A stretch of 64,000 bases of DNA, taken from NCBI GenBank assembly GCA_017434755.1, contig JAFRER010000015.1, positions 97,222 through 161,221 of the forward strand. The letters run 5' to 3'. Every line of letters starts with the position of its first letter. Position 1 is the first letter of the stretch. Position numbers and translations under genes: made by a program. Shown here one piece after another: positions 1 through 7,186 of this stretch. Origin of the DNA: Oscillospiraceae bacterium. GTDB lineage: Bacteria > Bacillota > Clostridia > Oscillospirales > Oscillospiraceae. The notes beneath the pieces are model-generated. The model was not told the DNA's origin and ran no database searches. It was given only the letters and a program-made list of their open reading frames with translations.

Positions 1-261
1 TTCGAGCGTCTGGAGAATATGAAGGACCGTATAGTCTCCGCGGCTGTCGGCGGCATCAGGGCCCGCGATATGGCGATGCGCCTCAAGTATGCGGGAGCGG
101 ATCCGGAGCGCACACAGGTGATACAGGACTATGAGAAACTGACTGACTGGTGCGCGGCTCAGGAGTGCCCCGTGTATATCCTCCCGACCTATACCGCCAT
201 GCTCGATTTGAGACACGTTGTGGTCAAGCGCTGCGGCGGCGCCGAATTCTGGGAGGGCTGA
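1..261 (+). CDS. murT: Lipid II isoglutaminyl synthase subunit MurT (3' end)
   Basis: The window opens inside this gene; only the last 86 codons are present, read in frame from base 1 to the TGA at 259-261. MurT is the Mur-ligase-like ATP-using subunit of the cytosolic MurT-GatD complex that amidates the D-glutamate of lipid II. The visible piece is the C-terminal DUF1727-type region, with the segments GGIRARDMAMRLKYAG and YILPTYTAMLDLR. The call is supported by gatD beginning 2 bases downstream. The ATP-binding core lies outside the window, so its integrity cannot be judged. Confidence 0.88.
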   Translation, partial: FERLENMKDRIVSAAVGGIRARDMAMRLKYAGADPERTQVIQDYEKLTDWCAAQECPVYILPTYTAMLDLRHVVVKRCGGAEFWEG

Positions 262-263
262 TC

Positions 264-992
264 ATGGAACTGAAGATATGCCATATGTATCCCGACGTTC
301 TCAACCTCTACGGTGACACGGGAAATATTATCTGCATGAAAAAGCGCCTGCAGTGGCGCGGGATCGATGCACTTGTCGAAACAAAGCCCATCGGCTCTAA
401 GCTGGAACTGGCGGGCTTCGATCTGGTGTTCATCGGAGGCGGCCAGGATTTTGAGCAGGAGGTGCTGCTTGACGACCTCCACAGGGGCAAGACGGACGAA
501 CTCCGGGCTGCCGTTGAGGACGGGATCGTCCTTCTGGCCGTGTGCGGCGGCTATCAGATGCTGGGCTCTTATTACGAGACCTACGACGGGAAACGCTGCG
601 ATTTTACCGGGCTTCTCGACCTGTACACCGTGGGCGGCGTGAAGAGGATGATAGGAAATTATAAATTCCAATGCACCGATTCAGCCGGAGGAAGCACCAT
701 AGTCGGCTTCGAGAACCACAGCGGCAGGACCATGCTCGGCAGCGGTCTGGAACCACTCGGGAAGGTGCTCGCCGGATACGGGAACAACGGAGAAGACGGC
801 ATGGAAGGCGCGCATTACAGGAATGTCTTCGGGACCTACAGCCACGGCCCTGTTCTGCCGAAAAACCCGGAGTTCTGCGACCATCTGCTCCTGACCGCGC
901 TGAAGCGGAAATACGGCTCTGCAGAGCTTGTCCCGCTGGATGACAGCGCCGAGCTTGCCGCACATGATGAAATGTGTGCAAGGGTAATTTAG
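264..992 (+). CDS. gatD: Lipid II isoglutaminyl synthase glutaminase subunit GatD
   Basis: This 242-residue class I glutamine amidotransferase supplies ammonia from glutamine to MurT for amidation of lipid II D-glutamate. The nucleophile is Cys94 in AVCGGYQMLG and the catalytic His is His194 in TYSHGPVLP. The N-terminal YPDVLNLYGDTGN is typical of GatD and CobB/CobQ-like amidotransferases. The ATG at 264 is chosen because GGAGG lies 7 bases upstream and the family starts there; an in-frame extension to 150 would run inside murT. The gene is 2 bases from murT, so they are surely cotranscribed. A decayed second copy lies at 3219-3383. Confidence 0.93.
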   Translation: MELKICHMYPDVLNLYGDTGNIICMKKRLQWRGIDALVETKPIGSKLELAGFDLVFIGGGQDFEQEVLLDDLHRGKTDELRAAVEDGIVLLAVCGGYQMLGSYYETYDGKRCDFTGLLDLYTVGGVKRMIGNYKFQCTDSAGGSTIVGFENHSGRTMLGSGLEPLGKVLAGYGNNGEDGMEGAHYRNVFGTYSHGPVLPKNPEFCDHLLLTALKRKYGSAELVPLDDSAELAAHDEMCARVI

Positions 993-1005
993 TAAAAACA
1001 GAAAC

Positions 1006-1044
1006 AGACCTTCCAATGTGAAAACCATCAGAAGGTCTTTTTTT
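1006..1044 (+). terminator. Intrinsic terminator after gatD
   Basis: An 8-base stem (agaccttc at 1006-1013 with gaaggtct at 1031-1038) is followed by a run of seven T. It closes the murT-gatD operon and lies between gatD and the convergent CotH gene. Confidence 0.8.
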
Positions 1045-1064
1045 GCTAAGCCATATGTTCAAGA

Positions 1065-2879
1065 TCATGAACGGAGCTTTTCTTCACAGTATTCTACAAT
1101 ATAACGGTAGCGGTTTTTCAGGAAATACTCCATCGTATCGATCGCCGGTTCGGTAAACTTTATATAGATGACATTGTTTTCTCCGTAGAAACGGATATAC
1201 TCCTTCTTCAATGCTTCAGTCATCGTATTTCGGAACTCTTCGATAATCAGAGCGGTTTTCTCCGGCGAAAAGTTTTCGTTTGCAATTTCCAGTAGGGTGG
1301 AATAGAAACGCCGTTCAAACTCTTTATTCGTCATGAGACTGCTGAACATCGCATCGCTCTCTTCCAGACGCTTGATACCATACTTATCAACATTTTTTAT
1401 CTCGAATGATTCTCCGTTAACATCATAGAGCATCCATCTCCATCGCCCGTCCGAGTATTTGTCATCCCGGATGCTCCGAGTTCTCCATAAGGCGTAGTTG
1501 TAACCCGGCCAGTCCCCGTGCCTAGCAATGAAGAAAAAGGAGGCGTAATAGTCTATATAGCTGTCTATGTCGATTAATTCCGTCGCTCTGGCATAGTTTT
1601 CGGGGAGGGACATGTCGTTGTTCGTAATGAATTCCTTCATTTCCGTATAAAGATCGATGTCATTCTCACGACCTACCTCGATCTCGCCTTCTTTTATCAT
1701 AACGATATTCCCGGTTTTCACACCGTAATGCTCTGCAATGAAGTTTTCATCGTATTTCTCAGTGAGCCAGTATACACCCCAGTATTCTCCGTCCAGAAAC
1801 AAGGCGCAAGGTTTAAACTGCTTCGTTGAAAACGCCCGGTCCGCCACCAGGGAATGCATCACGAAATCGTTCAGCTTCACAAGGTAATTGTTTCCGCCTG
1901 CAAACAGCGTGATGCATTGAGGCGCATAGCCGTCGTCAAAAATGCTTTCAGGGAAGAAAGGGGCACCGTCGTATTCCTTTCTGGCATAAAGATTCAGACT
2001 TTTCGGGAGGTATGTTCTGGAAGCTCTCCCTTGGATCCTTATCCCGATGGTTTTTGATACAGTTAGGTTCCCGTCCGCATCGAACAGCTGCATCACAGCA
2101 GTGCGCTCAGATTCTTTACCCTTTTCCATGTAATTGGAAGGCCATGCCCAACAAAGTATTGTATTGATAGAGTCCTTCTCTTCATCATATTTTTCTCCTG
2201 TGATGTATATCCCGTCATGGTAGTTAAAGAGATTGTCGGGGTCCGTCACTAGAGAAAGGATGTTCATTCCCTCATATCCTTTCTTTTCGCCATAATCAAC
2301 GAAGAAGGAAGCGGTTTTTATCCCACTGCAGATCCCGTCCTCCCTTATGCAGACCGCTTTGAGAATGGTGCACTTGTCAATTAGGGTATCCGGGCTTTTA
2401 TATCTGGGCTGTCTGAAGCCGCCGAATTTCACCATGTCGTCATAAAACCATACAGAGGTATCATTACGTACGCTCCAGATGTTTTCGTTTTTGCTTGCAT
2501 CTTCAATCAGCAAGGGCTGCGTATATTCCGCTGAATCGATATCCGGGTCACTACCGTCTAGGGTATAAAAGACCCGCACACCTTCTTCAGCAAGAATCGT
2601 CAGGGTGAACGATTCGTCGTAAAATCCGCTTTCAGCGGAAAACACGGGCATTTTCACAGAACTGTCGATGGGAATAAGGATTTCCGGCTCTGCCTCCGCA
2701 AGATCCGACACCGTCTGATCTGCCTCTATAATGACAGGTGTCATCTCCTCAGCTTCCAATTCAGTCAACACTTCCGTTCCTTTTCTTATTCTTAGGAAAA
2801 CGATGCACGCCAGGATCGACGACAGGAGGGTCAGAACGAGGATAAGAATTGTTCGTTTTTGTTTTAAGAGATTTGTCAT
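1065..2879 (-). CDS. CotH-family protein, membrane anchored
   Basis: This is a 604-residue protein with an N-terminal signal anchor (about residues 10-29), an acidic linker, a chitobiase/FN3-like segment with TLDGSDPD at 107-114, and a C-terminal CotH-type kinase-like region beginning near RIQGRASR (281-288) and LPKSLNLYARK. CotH proteins are atypical kinases; in Bacillus CotH phosphorylates spore coat proteins, but clostridial anchored homologues have unknown substrates. The topology places the catalytic part outside the membrane. The start ATG at 2879 has only a weak AGAG upstream. The gene lies between gatD and a gatD remnant, on the opposite strand to both, which suggests insertion. Confidence 0.8.
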   Translation of the reverse strand: MTNLLKQKRTILILVLTLLSSILACIVFLRIRKGTEVLTELEAEEMTPVIIEADQTVSDLAEAEPEILIPIDSSVKMPVFSAESGFYDESFTLTILAEEGVRVFYTLDGSDPDIDSAEYTQPLLIEDASKNENIWSVRNDTSVWFYDDMVKFGGFRQPRYKSPDTLIDKCTILKAVCIREDGICSGIKTASFFVDYGEKKGYEGMNILSLVTDPDNLFNYHDGIYITGEKYDEEKDSINTILCWAWPSNYMEKGKESERTAVMQLFDADGNLTVSKTIGIRIQGRASRTYLPKSLNLYARKEYDGAPFFPESIFDDGYAPQCITLFAGGNNYLVKLNDFVMHSLVADRAFSTKQFKPCALFLDGEYWGVYWLTEKYDENFIAEHYGVKTGNIVMIKEGEIEVGRENDIDLYTEMKEFITNNDMSLPENYARATELIDIDSYIDYYASFFFIARHGDWPGYNYALWRTRSIRDDKYSDGRWRWMLYDVNGESFEIKNVDKYGIKRLEESDAMFSSLMTNKEFERRFYSTLLEIANENFSPEKTALIIEEFRNTMTEALKKEYIRFYGENNVIYIKFTEPAIDTMEYFLKNRYRYIVEYCEEKLRS

Positions 2880-2950
2880 TTTTCTCTACAGTCAAATAAA
2901 GCATTCCTAATATTCGAATCTGGTGAGGGATACACTGATAAACTTACTTG

Positions 2951-3218
2951 TTAACTAACTTGGCTTATTTTATCAGGAAACTCCGAGAAAAACAACACGT
3001 CATCTGAAGACGGGAAAGCATAAATAACCCCGGTACGTTCTGCCGGGATAAAGAGGTTATTCCGGTATATATCTTCGTCCGTGGGGGATGCGTCATGCTC
3101 TGCGCCTCAAACGAAGGAACACAAAGATACATAAGCACGATCAGAACTGCGATTCCAAGTACTACCGGGAGAACAGTCCGTCTTTCAGCCTTTACGGAAG
3201 CCGGGACAGCCGCTGCCG
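2951..3218 (-). pseudogene. Frame-disrupted remnant of a membrane protein
   Basis: On the minus strand one frame reads a credible transmembrane helix (TVLPVVLGIAVLIVLMYLC) and then loses sense. An overlapping frame continues as a normal-looking hydrophilic tail (DEDIYRNNLFIPAERTGVIY, later FPDKISQVS) to a stop at 2951-2953. A single frameshift near 3100 would join them. No start codon is visible before the gatD remnant at 3219, so the 5' end is missing. I do not recognise the family. Coding potential is my judgement from amino acid composition and may be illusory. It also includes a small hairpin, cccgg/ccggg, around 3028-3047. Confidence 0.35.
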
Positions 3219-3383
3219 TGCCATGTGTCCCGACGTGCTCAACCTCTACGGTGACACGGGGAAAAAATCTGCATGAAAACGCGCCTACAGTGGCGCGGAA
3301 TCGACGCTTTTGTCGAGACGAAACCCACAGGCTCGAAACACGAGCTTGCCGCGCATGAAGAAATGTGTGCGAAGATTAAGTGA
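3219..3383 (+). pseudogene. gatD: Decayed, internally deleted copy of gatD
   Basis: About 135 bases match the 5' part of gatD (around 280-410), including the stretch encoding PDVLNLYGDTG. The sequence then jumps directly to the last 14 codons of gatD (ELAAHEEMCAKIK against ELAAHDEMCARVI in the intact gene), with a TGA at 3381-3383. The junction falls where gatD has two similar short sequences (gaactggcgg and gagcttgccg). Small indels near the start and near the gaaaaaatctgc segment break the frame. Third-position differences from the intact copy imply divergence, so this is an old duplicate or a remnant from a related strain, not a fresh duplication. Confidence 0.8.
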
Positions 3384-3409
3384 TATGACCGGAAAGGAGA
3401 GACATCCTT

Positions 3410-3817
3410 ATGATGATATCCACACGCGGACGTTATGCGCTGCGTATTCTGGTGGATCTGGCCGAAAACCAGAATAACGGGTATATAACGCTGAAAGAGG
3501 CTGCCGAGCGGCAGGAGATCTCCGAAAAATATCTGGAGAGCATTGTGAAGGATCTCGTAAGAGAAGGCATCGTGGAGGGTCTCCGCGGCAAAGGCGGAGG
3601 CTACAGGCTTGCCCGCCCTGCAGATGCGATCAATGTGCTGGAAGTCCTGCAGTCTGCGGATGGAACGCTTGTTCCGGTAGCCTGTCTGGAAGAGGGAAGC
3701 AAACCCTGCTCCCGCGCGGCGGAATGCCGGACGCTCCCTCTCTGGGAAGGCCTGAATAAGGTGGTCAGTGCGTATCTCAGCGGTTTCACCCTGCAGGACC
3801 TGATAAAAGAAAAATAG
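3410..3817 (+). CDS. Rrf2-family transcriptional regulator
   Basis: This 135-residue winged-helix regulator (MMISTRGRYALRILVDLAEN start, GGYRLARP wing) belongs to the Rrf2 family, which includes IscR and the cysteine regulator CymR. It has three cysteines, spaced C-x7-C-x5-C in VACLEEGSKPC and AAEC, comparable to the [2Fe-2S] cysteines of IscR; B. subtilis CymR lacks this triad. The gene converges on cysE-cysK across a shared terminator, so control of sulfur assimilation is likely. The start at 3410 has AAGGAG about 10 bases upstream; an ATG one codon later is equally possible. Confidence 0.85.
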   Translation: MMISTRGRYALRILVDLAENQNNGYITLKEAAERQEISEKYLESIVKDLVREGIVEGLRGKGGGYRLARPADAINVLEVLQSADGTLVPVACLEEGSKPCSRAAECRTLPLWEGLNKVVSAYLSGFTLQDLIKEK

Positions 3818-3830
3818 CAGCTTCTGCGAT

Positions 3831-3872
3831 AAAAAAGAGCTTCAGAGGATAGATCCTCTGAAGCTCTTTTTT
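3831..3872. terminator. Bidirectional terminator between the Rrf2 gene and cysE
   Basis: A perfect stem (gagcttcagaggat with atcctctgaagctc) is flanked by A6 on the left and T7 on the right, so it can stop transcription from both convergent genes. The last T run overlaps the cysE stop codon. Confidence 0.88.
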
Positions 3873-4750
3873 TACAGCATGGAACAGTCCAGTATGGGAT
3901 TGCTTATGATGTCCCGCGTCAGAGGCGTGTCCGTTACGGCCGTTCTGGCCAGCACGATTTTCCCTGCCGGAACGGAATGCGTCAGCCAGACGCTGCCTCC
4001 GATGACACAGTCGTTCCCGATGCGCGTCTCTCCTCCGAGTATCGTGGCACCGGCGTAGATCACAACACGGTCCCCGATGTCGGGATGACGCTTGATCCCT
4101 TTGACGAGCGTCCCGTCATCGCCGACCTCGAAACTTTTGGCCCCGAGCGTAACGTGCTGATACAGTTTGACATTCGTTCCTATGACTGTCGTCTCCCCGA
4201 TCACAACACCCGTCCCGTGGTCGATGAAAAAGGAATCGCCGATCTTTGCACCGGGATGGATATCGATGCCTGTGAGGCGATGCGCGTATTCCGTCATCAT
4301 GCGCGGCAGAAGGGGTACCTGTTCCGAGTACAGGACATGCGCGAGCCGGTAGGTACTGATGGCAATGAATGCCGGATAGCAGAGGATCACCTCGTCTATG
4401 CTCTTGGCAGCCGGGTCGCCCTGATATGCCGCTACAAGATCAGTCTGCAGCTGCCGCCTGACCTCGGGCAGAGCCCCGAGCAGAGCCGGGATGACATGAC
4501 TTGCCGGCGGAGAGGAGGGGATGTGTGAAAGAATGTGCTCGAGAAGACCCGCAGCCTGCTCCAGCCGGACTTCTCCCGGAACGCCGTTTTGGGCAAACCG
4601 GGGAAACATGGTGTCGATCAGCGTATCGGTAAGCCTCGATGTCTCCTGACGAAGACTGTAATAATCCGATGCCGGGCGGTCCCCGGAGGCATCCGTCTGC
4701 TCGAGCTCACGGGCCACCCGCCCGATCAGGGGTGATAAAAGCTGGTCCAT
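3872..4750 (-). CDS. cysE: Serine O-acetyltransferase
   Basis: It converts L-serine and acetyl-CoA to O-acetylserine, the substrate of CysK. This 292-residue version has a long helical N-terminal region followed by the left-handed parallel beta-helix. Hexapeptide repeats include IDIHPGAKIGDSFFIDHGTG and VVIGETTVIG, with the catalytic His in the DHGTG segment. Length fits the longer CysE/EpsC class of about 300 residues. The ATG at 4750 sits one base after the cysK stop, so translation is probably coupled. A TTG at 4762 in the same frame is an alternative start. It shares the cysK promoter and attenuator. Confidence 0.92.
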   Translation of the reverse strand: MDQLLSPLIGRVARELEQTDASGDRPASDYYSLRQETSRLTDTLIDTMFPRFAQNGVPGEVRLEQAAGLLEHILSHIPSSPPASHVIPALLGALPEVRRQLQTDLVAAYQGDPAAKSIDEVILCYPAFIAISTYRLAHVLYSEQVPLLPRMMTEYAHRLTGIDIHPGAKIGDSFFIDHGTGVVIGETTVIGTNVKLYQHVTLGAKSFEVGDDGTLVKGIKRHPDIGDRVVIYAGATILGGETRIGNDCVIGGSVWLTHSVPAGKIVLARTAVTDTPLTRDIISNPILDCSML

Positions 4751-4751
4751 C

Positions 4752-5684
4752 TTATTCGGCAAACAGCGGAGTGGAAAGATATCGGTCGCCGGTATCGGGG
4801 AGCAGGACTACGATGATCTTTCCTTTGTTCTCGGGCCTCTTCGCAAGCGCTATTGCGGCCCATACCGCGGCACCGGAAGAGATGCCTACCAGCACGCCCT
4901 CTGCCCGGCCGACCTTTTTGCCGGCGGCAAAGGCATCATCATTTTCCACCGGGATCACCTCATCGAAAACGGCGGTGTTGAGCACAGCGGGCACAAATCC
5001 GGCGCCTATGCCCTGTATTTTGTGTGAGCCGGCCGTACCTTTGCTGAGCACCGGAGAAGACGCCGGTTCAACGGCTACGACTTTCACGGAGGGATTCTGC
5101 TCCTTCAGGTATTCACCAACGCCTGTTATAGTGCCGCCCGTACCCACGCCTGCAACGAAAATATCCACGTTACCGTCCGTATCGGCCCAGATCTCCGGAC
5201 CGGTGGTCGCCTTGTGAACGGCAGGGTTCGCAGGATTGACAAACTGGCCGGGAATAAAGGCGTTCGGGATCTCCTGTGCCAGCTCATCGGCTTTGGCGAT
5301 GGCTCCTTTCATTCCCTTGGATCCCTCTGTGAGAACGAGTTCCGCACCGTAGGCTTTCATGAGCTGACGGCGTTCCACGCTCATCGTCTCCGGCATAACG
5401 ATGATGATCCGGTAGCCTCTGGCGGCCGCAACGGAGGCAAGACCGATGCCTGTGTTGCCGGAGGTCGGCTCGATGATCACGGAGCCTTCTTTGAGAAGGC
5501 CCTTCGCCTCCGCATCGTCTATCATGGCCTTGGCAATGCGGTCTTTAACAGAACCGGCGGGATTGAAATATTCAAGCTTTGCAAGGATCGTGGCCTCAAG
5601 ACCTTCCTCTTTTTCTATATGCGTCAGCTCCAGCAGCGGGGTGCTTCCTATAAGCTGATCTGCGGATGTGAATATTTTAGACAT
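4752..5684 (-). CDS. cysK: Cysteine synthase A (O-acetylserine sulfhydrylase)
   Basis: This 310-residue fold-type II PLP enzyme makes cysteine from O-acetylserine and sulfide. The PLP lysine is in NPAGSVKDR (about residue 47), with the substrate loop [10 protein letters not shown] and the phosphate-binding loop GTGGTITG. Length is normal. The ATG at 5684 is preceded by GGAGG 8 bases upstream. It is the first structural gene of cysK-cysE and lies behind a leader that encodes a cysteine-rich peptide and ends in a terminator (5812-5948). This implies expression falls when cysteinyl-tRNA is plentiful. Confidence 0.96.
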   Translation of the reverse strand: MSKIFTSADQLIGSTPLLELTHIEKEEGLEATILAKLEYFNPAGSVKDRIAKAMIDDAEAKGLLKEGSVIIEPTSGNTGIGLASVAAARGYRIIIVMPETMSVERRQLMKAYGAELVLTEGSKGMKGAIAKADELAQEIPNAFIPGQFVNPANPAVHKATTGPEIWADTDGNVDIFVAGVGTGGTITGVGEYLKEQNPSVKVVAVEPASSPVLSKGTAGSHKIQGIGAGFVPAVLNTAVFDEVIPVENDDAFAAGKKVGRAEGVLVGISSGAAVWAAIALAKRPENKGKIIVVLLPDTGDRYLSTPLFAE

Positions 5685-5811
5685 GATGTTTTCCTCCAGA
5701 TAAATGATTTTGAAAGAATAGGGTCAGAATGTTGATCGAATCGTGTCATCTCCCGGGTCGACATCGTTTGTCAAGAATAAACATGGATCTGTTCCCCTTT
5801 TTTATACAGAA

Positions 5812-5843
5812 TAAAAAACCGGAGGACCCATCGGGCCCTCCGG
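5812..5843 (-). terminator. Attenuator terminator in the cysK leader
   Basis: Read on the minus strand, CCGGAGGGCCC and GGGTCCTCCGG form an 11-pair stem with a 3-base loop, followed by six T. It lies between the leader peptide stop (5868) and cysK (5684). The hexamer ACCCAT in the last leader codons can pair with ATGGGT in the 3' arm, and GCGTGC within the leader can pair with GCATGC just before the stem. These give candidate alternative structures for ribosome-dependent antitermination. Confidence 0.85.
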
Positions 5844-5867
5844 TGCATGCAGAAACGGCGGGGAGAC

Positions 5868-5948
5868 CTAAATGGGTACGGCAAAGCACGCGCGCAGTTC
5901 ACAGCGCACGCAGCAACACTTCATGCTGTTTCTGTTCAATACCGTCAT
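5868..5948 (-). CDS. Cysteine-rich leader peptide of the cysK-cysE attenuator
   Basis: This 26-codon open frame has an ATG at 5948 with GGAG 5 bases upstream. Its C-terminal part is MKCCCVRCELRACFAVPI, so five of 26 residues are cysteine, three of them consecutive. It lies about 30 bases downstream of a near-consensus promoter and 25 bases before an intrinsic terminator, in front of the cysteine synthase gene. This is the classical arrangement of amino acid attenuation: ribosomes stalling at cysteine codons when charged tRNA-Cys is scarce would favour read-through. Cysteine leader peptides are known from actinobacteria; Bacillota usually use T-boxes here. An internal ATG at 5924 is a second possible start. 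Confidence 0.8.
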   Translation of the reverse strand: MTVLNRNSMKCCCVRCELRACFAVPI

Positions 5949-5987
5949 TTTGTCTCCGTATGCTATAATTCCTATTAATTTAATATG

Positions 5988-6016
5988 TTTATAACACAGG
6001 TGTCCACGCCTGTCAA
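5988..6016 (-). promoter_or_regulatory. Promoter of the cysK-cysE operon
   Basis: A perfect -35 TTGACA (6011-6016) is followed by a 17-base spacer and a -10 TATAAA (5988-5993) on the minus strand, just after the stop of the DUF2889 gene. The AT-rich segment immediately downstream (about 5955-5987, containing taggaattata) resembles the right half of CymR operators and could bind the nearby Rrf2 regulator; that part is inference. Confidence 0.85.
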
Positions 6017-6023
6017 CTCTTTT

Positions 6024-6956
6024 TTATCCGCCGAATCCCTTGCAGGGGTTCTTTCCGTAGCCGGTCTGCAGATAGTGCAGAATCTTTTCAATCTTCCAGG
6101 CACGTGTTATGCCGCCGTGCACGCCGCTGTGGCTGAAAGTCAGGAGAAACAGGCCCACCATGGACGGAGCGTTGGAAAACTTTGTGCGCCCCTTCAAACC
6201 GAAGAAAGCTTTTTCCAGGTGATGGCATTTTGAAAAGAGCCGGTTCAGCTGTGCAAAAGCGGTCTCAAAGTCGGCGGCATGGAGTTCTTCCGTGAAAGCG
6301 TCCTCGCCGTTATAGCTTACCGCAGCAGCAGCATCGAGGCACTCGGGCAGGTTTTGACCGTTGAGCGCAGGAGGAGTCCGGTGTTCCAGAAGGATGTGCG
6401 TCTGATCCCTTCTCCCGAGGATCTCGTGGGTCGAATCCGACAGCAGGCCGTTTCGTACGGGACGGATCGCCGTATATTCCTGCTCGGTCCCTTCCGGCAG
6501 TTCCTGTGAAGTGAGATAAGCATAAAAGGAGGAGCACGCGCTGAGTATCTCAAACAGATGCAGACACTTTACGTCCGGGGCGGAGGATATGCGGCCGCCC
6601 AGATCAGCAAGAGAAACTCCGTTCAGTTTGCCGGAGCAGAGCTGTTCCAGGCAGGCAAAGTCACATCGTTTGCCCTGGCTGCCGCGGCTCCGTCGGTCGA
6701 TCCGAATATCCTGTATAAGCCCGGACCCGTCAAGCATCATACTGACGACGATAGGGACCTCGCGGTTCAGACCGCCGAAATGGTAGATGCTCTTCTGCCA
6801 GCCTGTGACCGTGAAACCCGGCTCCGTCCGGATGATCACCGTCCCGCGGTAGCGGGTGATCAGTTGTGTCCGGTCATGGTTGTGCGCATCAAATACAAAG
6901 CTGTGGTCATAGGTGACTGCAGCCGGATCGATATGCGGGATCCCGTCCAGATTCAT
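6024..6956 (-). CDS. DUF2889-family protein
   Basis: This 310-residue cytosolic protein has no signal or membrane segment. The central part (TGWQKSIYHFGGLNREVP, then MMLDGSGLIQDIRIDRR and KCLHLFEILSACSSFYAYL) follows the pattern of DUF2889 domains, whose function is not established. Its start overlaps the acyl carrier protein stop by 4 bases (ATGA), which ties it to the acyl-AMP ligase and carrier protein. A role in handling the acyl-ACP product is inferred from context. The C-terminal third beyond the DUF2889-like part is unfamiliar. Confidence 0.65.
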   Translation of the reverse strand: MNLDGIPHIDPAAVTYDHSFVFDAHNHDRTQLITRYRGTVIIRTEPGFTVTGWQKSIYHFGGLNREVPIVVSMMLDGSGLIQDIRIDRRSRGSQGKRCDFACLEQLCSGKLNGVSLADLGGRISSAPDVKCLHLFEILSACSSFYAYLTSQELPEGTEQEYTAIRPVRNGLLSDSTHEILGRRDQTHILLEHRTPPALNGQNLPECLDAAAAVSYNGEDAFTEELHAADFETAFAQLNRLFSKCHHLEKAFFGLKGRTKFSNAPSMVGLFLLTFSHSGVHGGITRAWKIEKILHYLQTGYGKNPCKGFGG

Positions 6957-7183
6957 AATGCGTTCTCCTCCCGGATAACCCGGACAATGTCCGCCACCGT
7001 CTCCAGCTCGGGGAAGCGCTCATCCGGGATCCTTACTCCGTAGAGCTCCTCAACAGTGACAATGGTATCGGCCAGATCAAAAGAACTCATTCCGAGATCC
7101 CCGACCAGTCTTGTATCCTCGCGAAGCGAGGCGACCGGAATGCCGGACAGCTCGGATAAAATCTCCTTTATCTTCTCCTCCAT
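6953..7183 (-). CDS. Acyl carrier protein
   Basis: A 76-residue acidic four-helix carrier protein. The phosphopantetheine site is the serine in DLGMSSFDL (about residue 34), a variant of the usual DSLD/E motif with Phe after the serine. It starts 3 bases after the ligase stop behind AAGGAG, and its TGA overlaps the start of the DUF2889 gene. The partner is presumably the adjacent adenylating enzyme rather than general fatty acid synthesis, since no fab genes are nearby. Confidence 0.88.
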   Translation of the reverse strand: MEEKIKEILSELSGIPVASLREDTRLVGDLGMSSFDLADTIVTVEELYGVRIPDERFPELETVADIVRVIREENAL

Positions 7184-7186
7184 GGA

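Noticed and set aside
3088-3276. A 62-codon plus-strand frame spanning the gatD remnant
   Set aside because: It mixes unrelated sequence with a frame-broken piece of gatD (PDVLNLYGDTG); better read as a pseudogene plus the minus-strand remnant.
5868-5968. Cysteine T-box in the cysK leader
   Set aside because: No GGGTGGNACCGCG element or AGAGAG/specifier layout; a leader peptide and a simple terminator are seen instead.
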